From NCBI GenBank assembly GCA_002298785.1, contig DBMR01000078.1, positions 1 to 64,000 of the forward strand: a DNA stretch of 64,000 nucleotides, written 5' to 3'. The notes under the pieces were generated by a model, which saw only the letters and a program-made list of their open reading frames with translations, was not told the origin of the DNA and did no database searches. A program made the translations under genes and the position numbers. Numbering within the stretch: position 1 is the stretch's first letter; each line of letters starts with the position of its first letter. Positions 45,583 through 53,636 of the stretch are shown here, piece after piece. This DNA comes from Verrucomicrobia subdivision 3 bacterium UBA693 (GTDB taxonomy: Bacteria; Verrucomicrobiota; Verrucomicrobiia; Limisphaerales; UBA8199).

Positions 45583-45879
45583 TCAGTGATTCTCTCCGGT
45601 GCAAGGGTTCGCGAGGTCCAGCGGTGCGACGGCAGCGATTTTCTTGATTTGAATCTGCACCTGGTCCGCATCGCGACGCAGATATTCCCATTCCACCGCC
45701 TGGGAAAACCAGGCTTCAAACTGGTCCCGCAAACGCAGAGGGTCGTGGGTGTTCACCAAAATGAAATGGTCCCCAACCGCCAAATCGAACCACTTCTTGA
45801 GAATGGCCGGGTGCTTCACGGAGCAGGGCATTTCTCGCACGTCCAAAACATTATTCGCATCAATGGTTAATTCAGTCAT
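45583..45879 (-). CDS. DUF2249 domain protein
   Basis: 98 residues from the ATG at 45879; the frame is open to 46023 but the upstream part looks non-coding, and an ATG at 45900 is an alternative start. LDVREMPCSVKHPAILKKWFDLAVGDHFILVNTHDP with HDP and WEYLRRD fits DUF2249, a TusA-like fold often found next to hemerythrin or redox proteins. It converges on malQ with a 6-base gap. Function is unknown. Confidence 0.78.
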   Translation of the reverse strand: MTELTIDANNVLDVREMPCSVKHPAILKKWFDLAVGDHFILVNTHDPLRLRDQFEAWFSQAVEWEYLRRDADQVQIQIKKIAAVAPLDLANPCTGENH

Positions 45880-46046
45880 TGTGAGCCGAATCTGCCCCAT
45901 GCTTGAATTCGCCGCCTTGACGGAAATCAAGCTTTTGGATGATCGCGGAGGCGCCGAAATGATCGGTGGCCCGCCATGGCCAAGCGCAAATGGCGTATCC
46001 AGTTCCGAATCTGCTTGCCGCAAGCGCCGCCGGGGCTATGGTTAAG

Positions 46047-46391
46047 ATGTCGAAGGTCATGCAAGAGGACACATTGGAAAAAATTGAGAGCCGCATTCGG
46101 GCCAGCGAATCGCTAAGCGAAGAGCGTCGTCAGGAATTGCTCCAATTGGTGGCGACCCTCAGAGTCGAAATCTCGGACTTGTCGCGCACTCACGAGGATG
46201 ACGCCCGCAAGATAACGGCGTTGGCTGACGCTTCTCTGCTCGAAGCGACCCGGTCAGAGCAGGATCCGCAATCTCTGGACACTTCCCTGCGCGGTTTTGG
46301 CTCCTCAGTGGCCGGTTTTGAACAGACCCACCCTCGACTGGTGCAGATCGTCAATTCCATCAGCCAAACTCTCGCCAATCTTGGGATTTGA
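46047..46391 (+). CDS. DUF4404 family protein
   Basis: About 114 residues from the ATG at 46047 (46038 and 46059 are other candidates). The sequence is helical and charged: TLEKIESRIRASESLSEERRQELLQLVATLRVEI, ending in FEQTHPRLVQIVNSISQTLANLGI, which is the C-terminal signature of DUF4404. No TM or signal peptide. Function is unknown. It is followed by the CPBP protease gene after 38 bases. Confidence 0.75.
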   Translation: MSKVMQEDTLEKIESRIRASESLSEERRQELLQLVATLRVEISDLSRTHEDDARKITALADASLLEATRSEQDPQSLDTSLRGFGSSVAGFEQTHPRLVQIVNSISQTLANLGI

Positions 46392-46429
46392 GCCTGACAC
46401 GAATTGCTGAAACCCACTGGTAGCGCTTC

Positions 46430-47296
46430 ATGGAAGAACCAAACACCGCGCCCGCGTCCGGTCCTGCCCTGGGGGGACCTCCGCTGGTTCAAGCCTCCCT
46501 GCTGGAAACCGGCACCAACAAGCGTTGGCGCTGGTGGCTGCATTTCCTGGTGATCGGTTTGTATCCACTACTGATCGGCCTGGTCGGACTGGGAAAGGCC
46601 CCAAAAGACGTCCCCGCTCTGGGAGAAAACGCGCGTTTCCTGCTGGTCACCTGTGGGGTGGAGTTGGTCTTTTTTGGGATATTGCTCGGGCTGGCTCTCT
46701 GGGCGTCGCGCGCCTCTGCCGATTTTCTGCTGCTTCGCTGGAGGTCGGGCTTCTGGCCAGTTCCACAAGGCATCGGATATTCGGTCGCCCTGCGCCTCGC
46801 GTTGGGCGTCGCCATTGGTGGTCTCGCCCTGATCCTGGTGCTGGCACGAGTCATTTCAATAGGGGCACTCCAGGATTTCTTCGTGAATAACCGTCCTGAT
46901 GTCGAGGCGGTGGTGGATTTGTCGGCGCTGCGGAACAATCCGGTCTACTTCTGGCTCACCCTGACGCTCGTGAGTTTCGTGGTGGCGGGTTTACGCGAAG
47001 AATTATGGCGCTCTGCATTTCTGGCGGGAGCCCGTGGTTTATGGCCCAGACGTTTCACCAGCCGAAAGGGTCAGTTCATGGCTGCAGCGATGGCGGCGGT
47101 AATTTTCGGCCTGGGCCATGCGCCGCAGGGACCGATCGCCGTCTGTCTGACCGCACTGCTGGGACTCGGCCTGGGAGCCATCATGATCTACCACCAGTCC
47201 ATTTGGCCGGCAGTGATCGCCCATGGCATGTTCGATGCCACCAGCCTCGCCGCGCTCCCCTGGGCATTGGAGAACATTAAGGATTTTCAGAAGTAA
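46430..47296 (+). CDS. CPBP-family intramembrane metalloprotease
   Basis: 288 residues with about six to seven hydrophobic helices. The conserved motifs of the CAAX-protease/Abi family are present: GLREELWRSAFLAG (EExxxR), FGLGHAPQG (FxxxH) and a final IAHGMFDAT (HxxxD/N). This zinc or Glu-based membrane protease family processes prenylated proteins in eukaryotes and bacteriocin-related peptides in some bacteria. The substrate here is unknown. Confidence 0.88.
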   Translation: MEEPNTAPASGPALGGPPLVQASLLETGTNKRWRWWLHFLVIGLYPLLIGLVGLGKAPKDVPALGENARFLLVTCGVELVFFGILLGLALWASRASADFLLLRWRSGFWPVPQGIGYSVALRLALGVAIGGLALILVLARVISIGALQDFFVNNRPDVEAVVDLSALRNNPVYFWLTLTLVSFVVAGLREELWRSAFLAGARGLWPRRFTSRKGQFMAAAMAAVIFGLGHAPQGPIAVCLTALLGLGLGAIMIYHQSIWPAVIAHGMFDATSLAALPWALENIKDFQK

Positions 47297-47356
47297 TACT
47301 CCCCTCGCGCCAGGTCCCAAATCATCCCCAGCACCCTTGGCTCAACCCCTACCCGC

Positions 47357-49072
47357 TTACTCCTCCCAGCCTCCTTCGCCCCCGGCCCCCTTCAAGCGTG
47401 ATGGATAATCGGGGTTCCAAAAGAATCCTTCGAGCTCCGCCGAGATTTCCGCATCGTTCAAAGTTCGACCGATGCCTTCTTCGCGCGCCGTTTGCGCCAC
47501 CTTGAACGCGATCAGTCGGCTCACTTCGCGCAAGCGCCGCACCTGGGGATAAAGCGACTCACCTTCGAGGCTCGTGTGCTCCATCGTAAACTGTGCCAGG
47601 CACCGGGCCGCCGCCAGAAACATGGATTCGCTGATACGCGTGGCTTCACTGATGAGCGCCCCGAGACCAATGCCGGGAAAGATGAAGACATTATTGCACT
47701 GGCCAATCACGTGCTTTCGACCCTCAAACACCACTGGTTCAAATGGCGAACCGGTGGCCACCAGCGCGCGGCCGTCCGAATGCACCAAAGCTTCACTGGG
47801 CGTACACTCGGCTTTGCTGGTCGGATTGCTCAGGGGAAAAATCATCGGACGCGGACAAGCCTCCGCCATGGCACGGATCCCGGCCGGAGTAAAATCCCCG
47901 GGCTGCCCCGTGGTGCCGATGAGCACGGTCGGCCGAACTTTGCGAATGATATCCGTCAAGGAACAGATGCTCGGATCGCTGAGTTCGTAGCATTGGCACT
48001 CATCCGCGCCGAGAGCGAATTCGCGCTTATGCCGCTCTAGGCCAGCTCGCTGCTCGGTCACCAAGCCACAACTATCGACGAATACCAGGCGCCGTCGCAA
48101 TTCACCTTCCGGCACGCCTTCCTGACGCAAGGCCAGGCGCAGCAATCGTCCAATCCCAACCCCGGCGGCACCAGCCCCAGCCAGTAGAATACGTTGGTCC
48201 GCCAAACGTGTCCCGAGGATCCGCAGGCCGGAGAAAATACCCGCCAGGGCGACGGCCGAGGTGCCTTGAATATCATCATTGAAGCTCGGCAGGCGGCCGG
48301 CATAGCGTTCGAGCAACGTGAACGCATTTCCCTTCTTGAAATCTTCCCATTGCAGCAGGGCGCGAGGAAACACCGTCTTCACCGCCTGCACAAATTCTTC
48401 GATAAAAGAATCGTATTCAGGACCGCGTAAGCGACGCCCCCGGTAACCCAGATAGTGCGGGTCCTCTAGCAACGCACCGTTGTCTGTGCCCACGTCCAGG
48501 CTGATTGGTAGGCAGTAAAAGGGATGGATGCCCGCACCGGCGCAATACAAAATCAATTTGCCAATCGGTATGGCCATGCCTCCCGCGCCCTGATCCCCCA
48601 ACCCTAAAATCCGCTCGTTGTCCGTGACGACGATCAACCGCACGTCGCGCTGGCTGAAATTGCGCAGGCGCCTGACCAATTGACCACGGTCCGCAGGGCA
48701 CAGAAACAACCCCCTTGGCCGGCGAAAAATGTGGCTGAATTGCTGGCACGCCAGTCCCACCGTCGGTGTGTAAATGATGGGGGTGAGGCGCTCCAGGTTC
48801 TCTACCAACAGCCGATAGAACAGGACTTCATTCCGGTCCAGCAAGGCGATCAAACCAATGTATTGTTCCAGCGGCTCGCTCTTGGAGAAGATGTGCTCCA
48901 ACTCCATTTCCACCTGCTGGCTAAGCTTGAGCACCGCGGGCGGGAGCAACCCCTCGATCCCCAGACGTCGCCGCTCCTCATGCGTGAAGGCCGCATCTCG
49001 ATTTTGACCAGGATCCCGCAGCACCAACTCTCCGCTGGACCAACGCACCGCCAAAGCCGCTTGTCTTTTCAT
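47357..49072 (-). CDS. maeA: NAD(P)-dependent malic enzyme (large type)
   Basis: 571 residues from the ATG at 49072; the frame is open to 49129, but that extension overlaps a perfect hairpin. It decarboxylates malate to pyruvate. Family signatures are YTPTVG, VTDNERILGLGDQGAGGM, the metal-binding FNDDIQGT, the nucleotide fold ILLAGAGAAGVGIG, PLSNPTSKAE, ATGSPFEPV and QCNNVFIFPGIGLG. The size is that of the long MaeA/eukaryote-like group. The cofactor (NAD or NADP) cannot be settled. It converges on the CPBP gene. Confidence 0.94.
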   Translation of the reverse strand: MKRQAALAVRWSSGELVLRDPGQNRDAAFTHEERRRLGIEGLLPPAVLKLSQQVEMELEHIFSKSEPLEQYIGLIALLDRNEVLFYRLLVENLERLTPIIYTPTVGLACQQFSHIFRRPRGLFLCPADRGQLVRRLRNFSQRDVRLIVVTDNERILGLGDQGAGGMAIPIGKLILYCAGAGIHPFYCLPISLDVGTDNGALLEDPHYLGYRGRRLRGPEYDSFIEEFVQAVKTVFPRALLQWEDFKKGNAFTLLERYAGRLPSFNDDIQGTSAVALAGIFSGLRILGTRLADQRILLAGAGAAGVGIGRLLRLALRQEGVPEGELRRRLVFVDSCGLVTEQRAGLERHKREFALGADECQCYELSDPSICSLTDIIRKVRPTVLIGTTGQPGDFTPAGIRAMAEACPRPMIFPLSNPTSKAECTPSEALVHSDGRALVATGSPFEPVVFEGRKHVIGQCNNVFIFPGIGLGALISEATRISESMFLAAARCLAQFTMEHTSLEGESLYPQVRRLREVSRLIAFKVAQTAREEGIGRTLNDAEISAELEGFFWNPDYPSRLKGAGGEGGWEE

Positions 49073-49116
49073 AAGCCAGCATTCGGAGACCGTTTCACCA
49101 CCCCGATCACCCTGGT

Positions 49117-49139
49117 GACGCTGGAGCAATTCCAGCGTC
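49117..49139 (-). promoter_or_regulatory. Perfect hairpin in the malic enzyme leader
   Basis: Nine-base arms GACGCTGGA (49117-49125) and TCCAGCGTC (49131-49139) pair perfectly around a 5-base loop, ending 45 bases before the chosen malic enzyme start. No T-tract follows. It could shape the mRNA leader or be a protein-binding site; this is inferred from position. Confidence 0.45.
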
Positions 49140-49228
49140 CTGGGTTCGGATTATGTCTATAAATTACCTGCCACAACCTGAGTGATTTGTCACTACACGG
49201 TACTTGGCCAATGCTCACCCGATTTTGC

Positions 49229-49729
49229 TCAGGCTCCGGAGGCCTTTTCGCCACGTAACGGAGCCAGGTCGGGATCGGTGCGCGCCGCCTGGTGGAGTTC
49301 TTCCGAACCCGGCAAAGCCAGTGCAGTGCTCAACCATTTGCGTGCGGCGGGCAAATTCCCCAACTGCGCTTCATAGCACGCCAAATTGTAGCGAAAGGTC
49401 GGGTTTTCCGGGAAGGCCCCCAGTTGTTTCAACAAGTTGTCCCGCGCTTCTTCGGTCCGTTTGAGCTCGTGCAGGACAAAAGAATAATGAATGAAGCCCG
49501 CCGGGTTCAGGGGATGGGAGCTGATCATACGCTCCGCGGTAGCTAGCGCCTCTGGCCAGCGATTGCCGCGCGCCAACAACTCCCACTCAAATTGGAGCAC
49601 CGTTTCGTGCCCACGCGCCGCCGGCGATAAGCCCGCCAGCTCCGCTTCTGCTTCCGGCAAGTTACCCAACTCCAGCCACCCCTGAGCTGCGAGAAAGCAA
49701 TGGTTCTCAGGCCAGTTCAAAGGTTTCAT
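49229..49729 (-). CDS. Tetratricopeptide repeat protein
   Basis: 166 residues made of helical repeats of about 34 residues: FLAAQGWLELGNLPEAEAELAGL, WPEALATAERMISSHPLNPAGFIHYSFVLHELKRTEEARDNL and FRYNLACYEAQLGNLPAARKWLSTAL are TPR-like. No signal peptide or membrane helix. A protein-interaction role is expected. It lies about 157 bases upstream of malic enzyme on the same strand. Confidence 0.78.
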   Translation of the reverse strand: MKPLNWPENHCFLAAQGWLELGNLPEAEAELAGLSPAARGHETVLQFEWELLARGNRWPEALATAERMISSHPLNPAGFIHYSFVLHELKRTEEARDNLLKQLGAFPENPTFRYNLACYEAQLGNLPAARKWLSTALALPGSEELHQAARTDPDLAPLRGEKASGA

Positions 49730-49922
49730 GCCGTGGAAATATTCTTACTTCCTGCCAGTGATGTCACCTCGCCCCACGTCAGGGACGATCTTGGGTAACA
49801 TGGAATAGATGCCCAGTCGGCCGCCAGCACCTGCCCCCCAATTAAAATACGCCACCCCAGCATCCACTGAGGGGGCGTAACTTGGTCTTTCAATGATAGT
49901 CGAAATATCGACCCGGAAGAAA

Positions 49923-50108
49923 TTACTTCCTGGCAAACCGCTTGGCCGAAGCCAGTCCCAGGCCGGCAATGCCGAGCAGGACCACTGAAGCGCCGGCATC
50001 CGGCACTCCTTGAGGCCCAAGCGGCTTCACCGGTTTGGCCGAAGCGTTGAGCGTGGTCAAAGCCACCAGTGTGACAATCAACACCAGCGAGTGAATGATG
50101 CGTCTCAT
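49923..50108 (-). CDS. Tiny exported protein with VPDAG-type CTERM sorting signal
   Basis: Sixty-one residues: a signal peptide of about 24 residues ending NASA, then only KPVKPLGPQG, then VPDAGAS, a hydrophobic helix (VVLLGIAGLGLA) and a basic tail (KRFARK). This is the tripartite layout of VPDSG-CTERM exosortase substrates found in Verrucomicrobia, with Ala in place of Ser. Nearly nothing remains as a mature chain after processing. A paralogue lies 420 bases upstream on the same strand. Function is unknown. Confidence 0.78.
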   Translation of the reverse strand: MRRIIHSLVLIVTLVALTTLNASAKPVKPLGPQGVPDAGASVVLLGIAGLGLASAKRFARK

Positions 50109-50530
50109 AATTGATTGGGTGCGTCCTTACTTTTTCAAGTCCGATGTACTTACGGCTTCAACTTATCCCGTCAACCTAATCAGCCCTCAATGGATGATCA
50201 GCAACGGCGTCCATAGTTTATATGTTTACCGTATTGAGTTGTTTGACTGTCTGTAATCTAGCACCGGACGGTTAAAGTGCAAGAGCCATTGAAATGCAGC
50301 ACATTGCAAAATCGGGACAGGCATGGACCCCGCTCCATACCTATCGGCTGCGGTCGTAAACCAGATGATTACGCAGTGGCAGCCACCGAAGGCCCCTTCC
50401 GAAAACCGTAACCTACTCAAAACCAGCCAATCCCGGAAAACGACACCTTGAATCGTAGGGAAAGGCTTAGTGACGGAAAACCCGGACGCGAAGGTCCGGG
50501 TTTGTGAAACTCAAATGATGCGAGGAGAAA
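50109..50530. other. Intergenic region between the two CTERM genes
   Basis: About 420 bases. It includes the terminator of the upstream CTERM gene (50478-50503) and must hold the promoter of the downstream one. The part from about 50160 to 50280 is AT-richer. I see no tRNA, riboswitch or further ORF with a convincing start. Confidence 0.4.
50478..50503 (-). terminator. Intrinsic terminator of the second CTERM gene
   Basis: On the minus strand arms AAACCCGGAC and GTCCGGGTTT form a 10-bp stem with a 6-base loop, ending in a T-run (GGGTTTTCC). It lies 28 bases after the stop at 50531. Nine bases of the stem are identical to those of the terminator after the ATP synthase operon. Confidence 0.8.
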
Positions 50531-50728
50531 TTACTTCGCAAAGCGGCGGGCGACGCACAGGGCGCCGGCACCGACCGTCAACAGCACCAGGCTGGCACCA
50601 GCATCCGGCACGGATCGGGGGTTATCCAGCGGTGTGGAGCGGCCGCGGACCGGCTTGGCTTCAGCGGTGGAAACCGCAAGATTTGCAGCGCACAATCCCA
50701 GAACTAGAAGGTATATCATTTTCTTCAT
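50531..50728 (-). CDS. Second tiny exported VPDAG-CTERM protein
   Basis: Sixty-five residues from the ATG at 50728 (an ATG at 50734 is also possible). The signal peptide ends at TAEA (about 24). A 15-residue linker starting KPVRGR follows, then VPDAGAS, a hydrophobic helix (LVLLTVGAGALCVA) and RRFAK. It shares layout and the residues KPV and VPDAGAS with the 61-residue neighbour, so the two are paralogues. An exosortase would be needed for processing; none is in the window. Confidence 0.78.
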   Translation of the reverse strand: MKKMIYLLVLGLCAANLAVSTAEAKPVRGRSTPLDNPRSVPDAGASLVLLTVGAGALCVARRFAK

Positions 50729-50803
50729 ATGCATTATCAAGCTGACCTAACCTACCAAATTTGGGCAAAAATACTATATGTGGAAAATACGGATTGTGTA
50801 CCC

Positions 50804-50831
50804 AAAAAACCCGGACACGCAGGTCCGGGTT
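50804..50831 (-). terminator. Intrinsic terminator of the ATP synthase operon
   Basis: On the minus strand arms AACCCGGAC and GTCCGGGTT with a 6-base loop are followed by six T residues (complement of 50804-50809). It sits 28 bases after the atpC stop. Confidence 0.88.
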
Positions 50832-50858
50832 GGCATAGCTTGATAAGCAGGAGAAAAT

Positions 50859-51266
50859 CTATTTTACACGACGTTTCACCTTCAATTGGGCCAGCGAGGC
50901 GGCCAGCGCCGCACTCACCCGTGCCGCTTCACCTTCGTCCAACTTTTCTTTGAGCCGCGCCTCGGCCCTTTTCCGCGCCGCCTCGGCTTGCGCTTCGTCG
51001 ATATTCTCGGCCCGAATCGCCATATCGGTCATGATGGCCACCCGATCGCCCGTGATTTCCACAAACCCCTCCCCGATCGCCAAGAAGAAATCCTGCCCAT
51101 CCTTGCGCACCACAATTTCACCGGGAATCACCTGCGCGAGGATCGGCACGTGGTTCGGGTAGATGCCCATTTCACCTTCCGCCCCGGGAAGCGTGACCAT
51201 CTCCACCTGCTCGGAGTAGGTCCGGGCCTCCGGCGTGACGATTTCCAGTTTTAAGGTCAGAGCCAT
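50859..51266 (-). CDS. atpC: F1 ATP synthase epsilon subunit
   Basis: 135 residues from the ATG at 51266. N-terminal beta sandwich with LKLEIVTPEARTYSEQVEMVTLPGAEGEMGIYPNHVPIL, the epsilon signature, then a helical C-terminal domain (AQAEAARKRAEARLKEKL) that can inhibit ATP hydrolysis. Last gene of the operon, just before a strong intrinsic terminator and 54 bases after atpD. Confidence 0.95.
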   Translation of the reverse strand: MALTLKLEIVTPEARTYSEQVEMVTLPGAEGEMGIYPNHVPILAQVIPGEIVVRKDGQDFFLAIGEGFVEITGDRVAIMTDMAIRAENIDEAQAEAARKRAEARLKEKLDEGEAARVSAALAASLAQLKVKRRVK

Positions 51267-51320
51267 TTCGATTGGGAGACCGCCATCCGCGAACACCGTT
51301 CACGGCGGCAGTCCATTCGG

Positions 51321-52727
51321 TTAGGAGGCCTGGTTGATTTCTTCTATGCCGCCTTTCATGTAGAAGTTGCCTTCCGGCACTTCGTCATGTTTGCCCTCCA
51401 GGATTTCCTTGAACCCGCGCACAGTTTCGGCCACCGGGACTTGCTTGCCTTCACGTCCCGTGAAGACCTGGGCCACGCTGAACGGCTGACTCAGGAAGCG
51501 TTGAATCTTCCGGGCTCGAAAAACCGTGAGCTTGTCGTCCGGCGAAAGCTCGTCCATGCCCAGGATCGCAATGATATCCTGGAGGTCCTTGTAACGCTGG
51601 AGCACGCGTTGCACGCCGCGGGCGACGTCGTAATGCTCCTGTCCGACGATCTCGGGCGCCAGGGCACGTGAGGTCGAAGCCAGTGGGTCCACTGCGGGAT
51701 AAATGCCCAACTCGGCAATGGAACGTTCCAGAACGATCGTGGCATCCAAATGTGCGAACGTGGTCGCCGGTGCGGGGTCAGTCAAGTCGTCAGCCGGCAC
51801 ATACACCGCCTGGAAGGAGGTGATGGAACCCTTCTTCGTGGAGGTAATGCGTTCCTGCAGATCACCCATTTCCGCCGCCAGGGTCGGCTGGTAACCGACC
51901 GCACTTGGGGTGCGCCCGAGGAGTGCGGACACTTCGGAACCGGCTTGCGAGAAACGGAAAATGTTATCCACGAAGAGCAGCACGTCCTGGTTCTTCTCAT
52001 CGCGAAAATATTCCGTAATCGCCAGCCCCGACAGCGCCACGCGCAGACGCGCTCCGGGTGGTTCGTTCATCTGGCCGTAAACCAGCGCGATCTTGGATTC
52101 GCCCAGATTCTTCTGCTTGATCACCTCGGCCTCGGACATTTCCGAGTAAAGATCGTTGCCTTCACGAGTGCGCTCCCCTACCCCGGCGAACACAGACACA
52201 CCGCCATGGAGTTTGGCAATGTTATTGATTAGCTCCATGATGACGACGGTCTTGCCGACGCCGGCGCCACCAAACGCGCCGACCTTGCCGCCTTTCAGGA
52301 AGGGACAGATCAGGTCAATGACTTTGATGCCGGTCATCAATACCTGGGGCGATGTGGATTGGTCCACCAACGCCGGTGCCGGTCGATGAATCGGGTAGAA
52401 CTTGTCGGCCTTAACCGGTCCACGCTCATCCACGGGATTGCCGGTGACGTCGAAGACCCGGCCCATGACGCATTCGCCGACGGGCATCGAGATGGGGCTG
52501 CCGGTGTCGACGACCTCGCAGCCGCGCTTGAGGCCCTCAGTGCTGGACATGGCCACGGTGCGCACCCAGTTGTCGCCCAGGTGCTGCTGGACCTCCAGCG
52601 TCAGCCGGGTGGTCGTGTCCTGCACTTTGAACTCGACCGTGAGTGCGTTGTAGATTCCCGGCAGGTTTTCCGGAAACTCCACATCCACCACCGGACCGAT
52701 GACTTGAACAATTTTGCCTTTATTCAT
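51321..52727 (-). CDS. atpD: F1 ATP synthase beta subunit
   Basis: 468 residues, the catalytic subunit. P-loop GGAGVGKT at 153-160, then GVGERTREGNDLY and NEPPGARLRV, ALSGLAITEYFRDE (the DELSEED-type region is DELSPDD here, near 400), and QPFSVAQVFTGREG. All catalytic residues appear intact. It lies 27 bases after atpG. Confidence 0.98.
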   Translation of the reverse strand: MNKGKIVQVIGPVVDVEFPENLPGIYNALTVEFKVQDTTTRLTLEVQQHLGDNWVRTVAMSSTEGLKRGCEVVDTGSPISMPVGECVMGRVFDVTGNPVDERGPVKADKFYPIHRPAPALVDQSTSPQVLMTGIKVIDLICPFLKGGKVGAFGGAGVGKTVVIMELINNIAKLHGGVSVFAGVGERTREGNDLYSEMSEAEVIKQKNLGESKIALVYGQMNEPPGARLRVALSGLAITEYFRDEKNQDVLLFVDNIFRFSQAGSEVSALLGRTPSAVGYQPTLAAEMGDLQERITSTKKGSITSFQAVYVPADDLTDPAPATTFAHLDATIVLERSIAELGIYPAVDPLASTSRALAPEIVGQEHYDVARGVQRVLQRYKDLQDIIAILGMDELSPDDKLTVFRARKIQRFLSQPFSVAQVFTGREGKQVPVAETVRGFKEILEGKHDEVPEGNFYMKGGIEEINQAS

Positions 52728-52754
52728 GCAATTAAATCGGATGATCGACAGGGG

Positions 52755-53633
52755 TTAGCCCAGGGCCATCGCCGCGCTCGAGATTTCGAGCAATTCCTTG
52801 GTAATGGCCGCCTGCCGCATTTTGTTGTATTCGAGCGTGAGATCCTTGATGAGTTGCTTGGCGTTGTCGGTGGCGTTCTTCATGGCTACCATGCGAGCGC
52901 TTTGCTCGCTGGCGCGGGCTTCGAGCAACACCTGATAAATCTGGTAATTGAGGTAGTGCGGCAGCATCGCGCTCATAACGCCCTCGGCGCTAGGTTCGAA
53001 GATGAACTCGGTTCCGCTTCGAGCAAGTTCCTGACTCATGGCCTCGCCCTTGACATCCGTGGCGAATGCCTTGATCTCGCCAATCGGCAGGATTTGCATC
53101 ATTTCCGGTTTTTGGGTGAGGGTGGAAATGAAATTGGTGAATAAAACATCCACCCGATCCACCTCACCACTCAGGAACAGCTCGCGCAGGAACTTGGAAA
53201 TGGCCCGGGCCTCGCTGAATTGCGGTGTGTCCTTGTAAGTAAACTCTGCTTTCAACTCCCGCTTGGTGCGCGCCACAAACAAGGCCGCCTTTTTGCCGGC
53301 AGTAACAAATATGGTCGTGTTTTTGTCGACTTTGGCGGCTTCGCGCAGCAAGTTGCTGTTCAGGGCCCCGCAGAGTCCTTTATCGGAACTCACCACCAAC
53401 AAAGCCCGGCGATCTCCGGTCCGTTCCTCCATCAACGGGTGCTTGAAATCGCTCGCAGCTGCCGAAATCTCACTCAGCACCTTGTTCATCATCTCCGCAT
53501 ACGGCCGCCCCGCCACCGCCGACTGTTGCGCTTTGCGCATCTTCGACGCCGCAACCATCTGCATGGCCTTGGTAATCTGTGCGGTGTTCTTGACCGACTT
53601 GATGCGTCGGCGAATGTCGCGAGTGCTCGGCAT
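52755..53633 (-). CDS. atpG: F1 ATP synthase gamma subunit
   Basis: 292 residues forming the central rotor shaft. N-terminal IRRRIKSVKNTAQITKAMQMVAASKMRKAQ and C-terminal SARMVAMKNATDNAKQLIKDLTLEYNKMRQAAITKEL are the family coiled-coil ends. The middle has SSDKGLCGALNSN. The start lies 3 bases after the atpA stop, indicating cotranscription. Confidence 0.97.
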   Translation of the reverse strand: MPSTRDIRRRIKSVKNTAQITKAMQMVAASKMRKAQQSAVAGRPYAEMMNKVLSEISAAASDFKHPLMEERTGDRRALLVVSSDKGLCGALNSNLLREAAKVDKNTTIFVTAGKKAALFVARTKRELKAEFTYKDTPQFSEARAISKFLRELFLSGEVDRVDVLFTNFISTLTQKPEMMQILPIGEIKAFATDVKGEAMSQELARSGTEFIFEPSAEGVMSAMLPHYLNYQIYQVLLEARASEQSARMVAMKNATDNAKQLIKDLTLEYNKMRQAAITKELLEISSAAMALG

Positions 53634-53636
53634 CGA

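Noticed and set aside
49745..50020. 91-codon minus-strand frame overlapping the first CTERM gene
   Set aside because: It overlaps the CTERM gene out of frame, lacks a signal peptide and matches no family.
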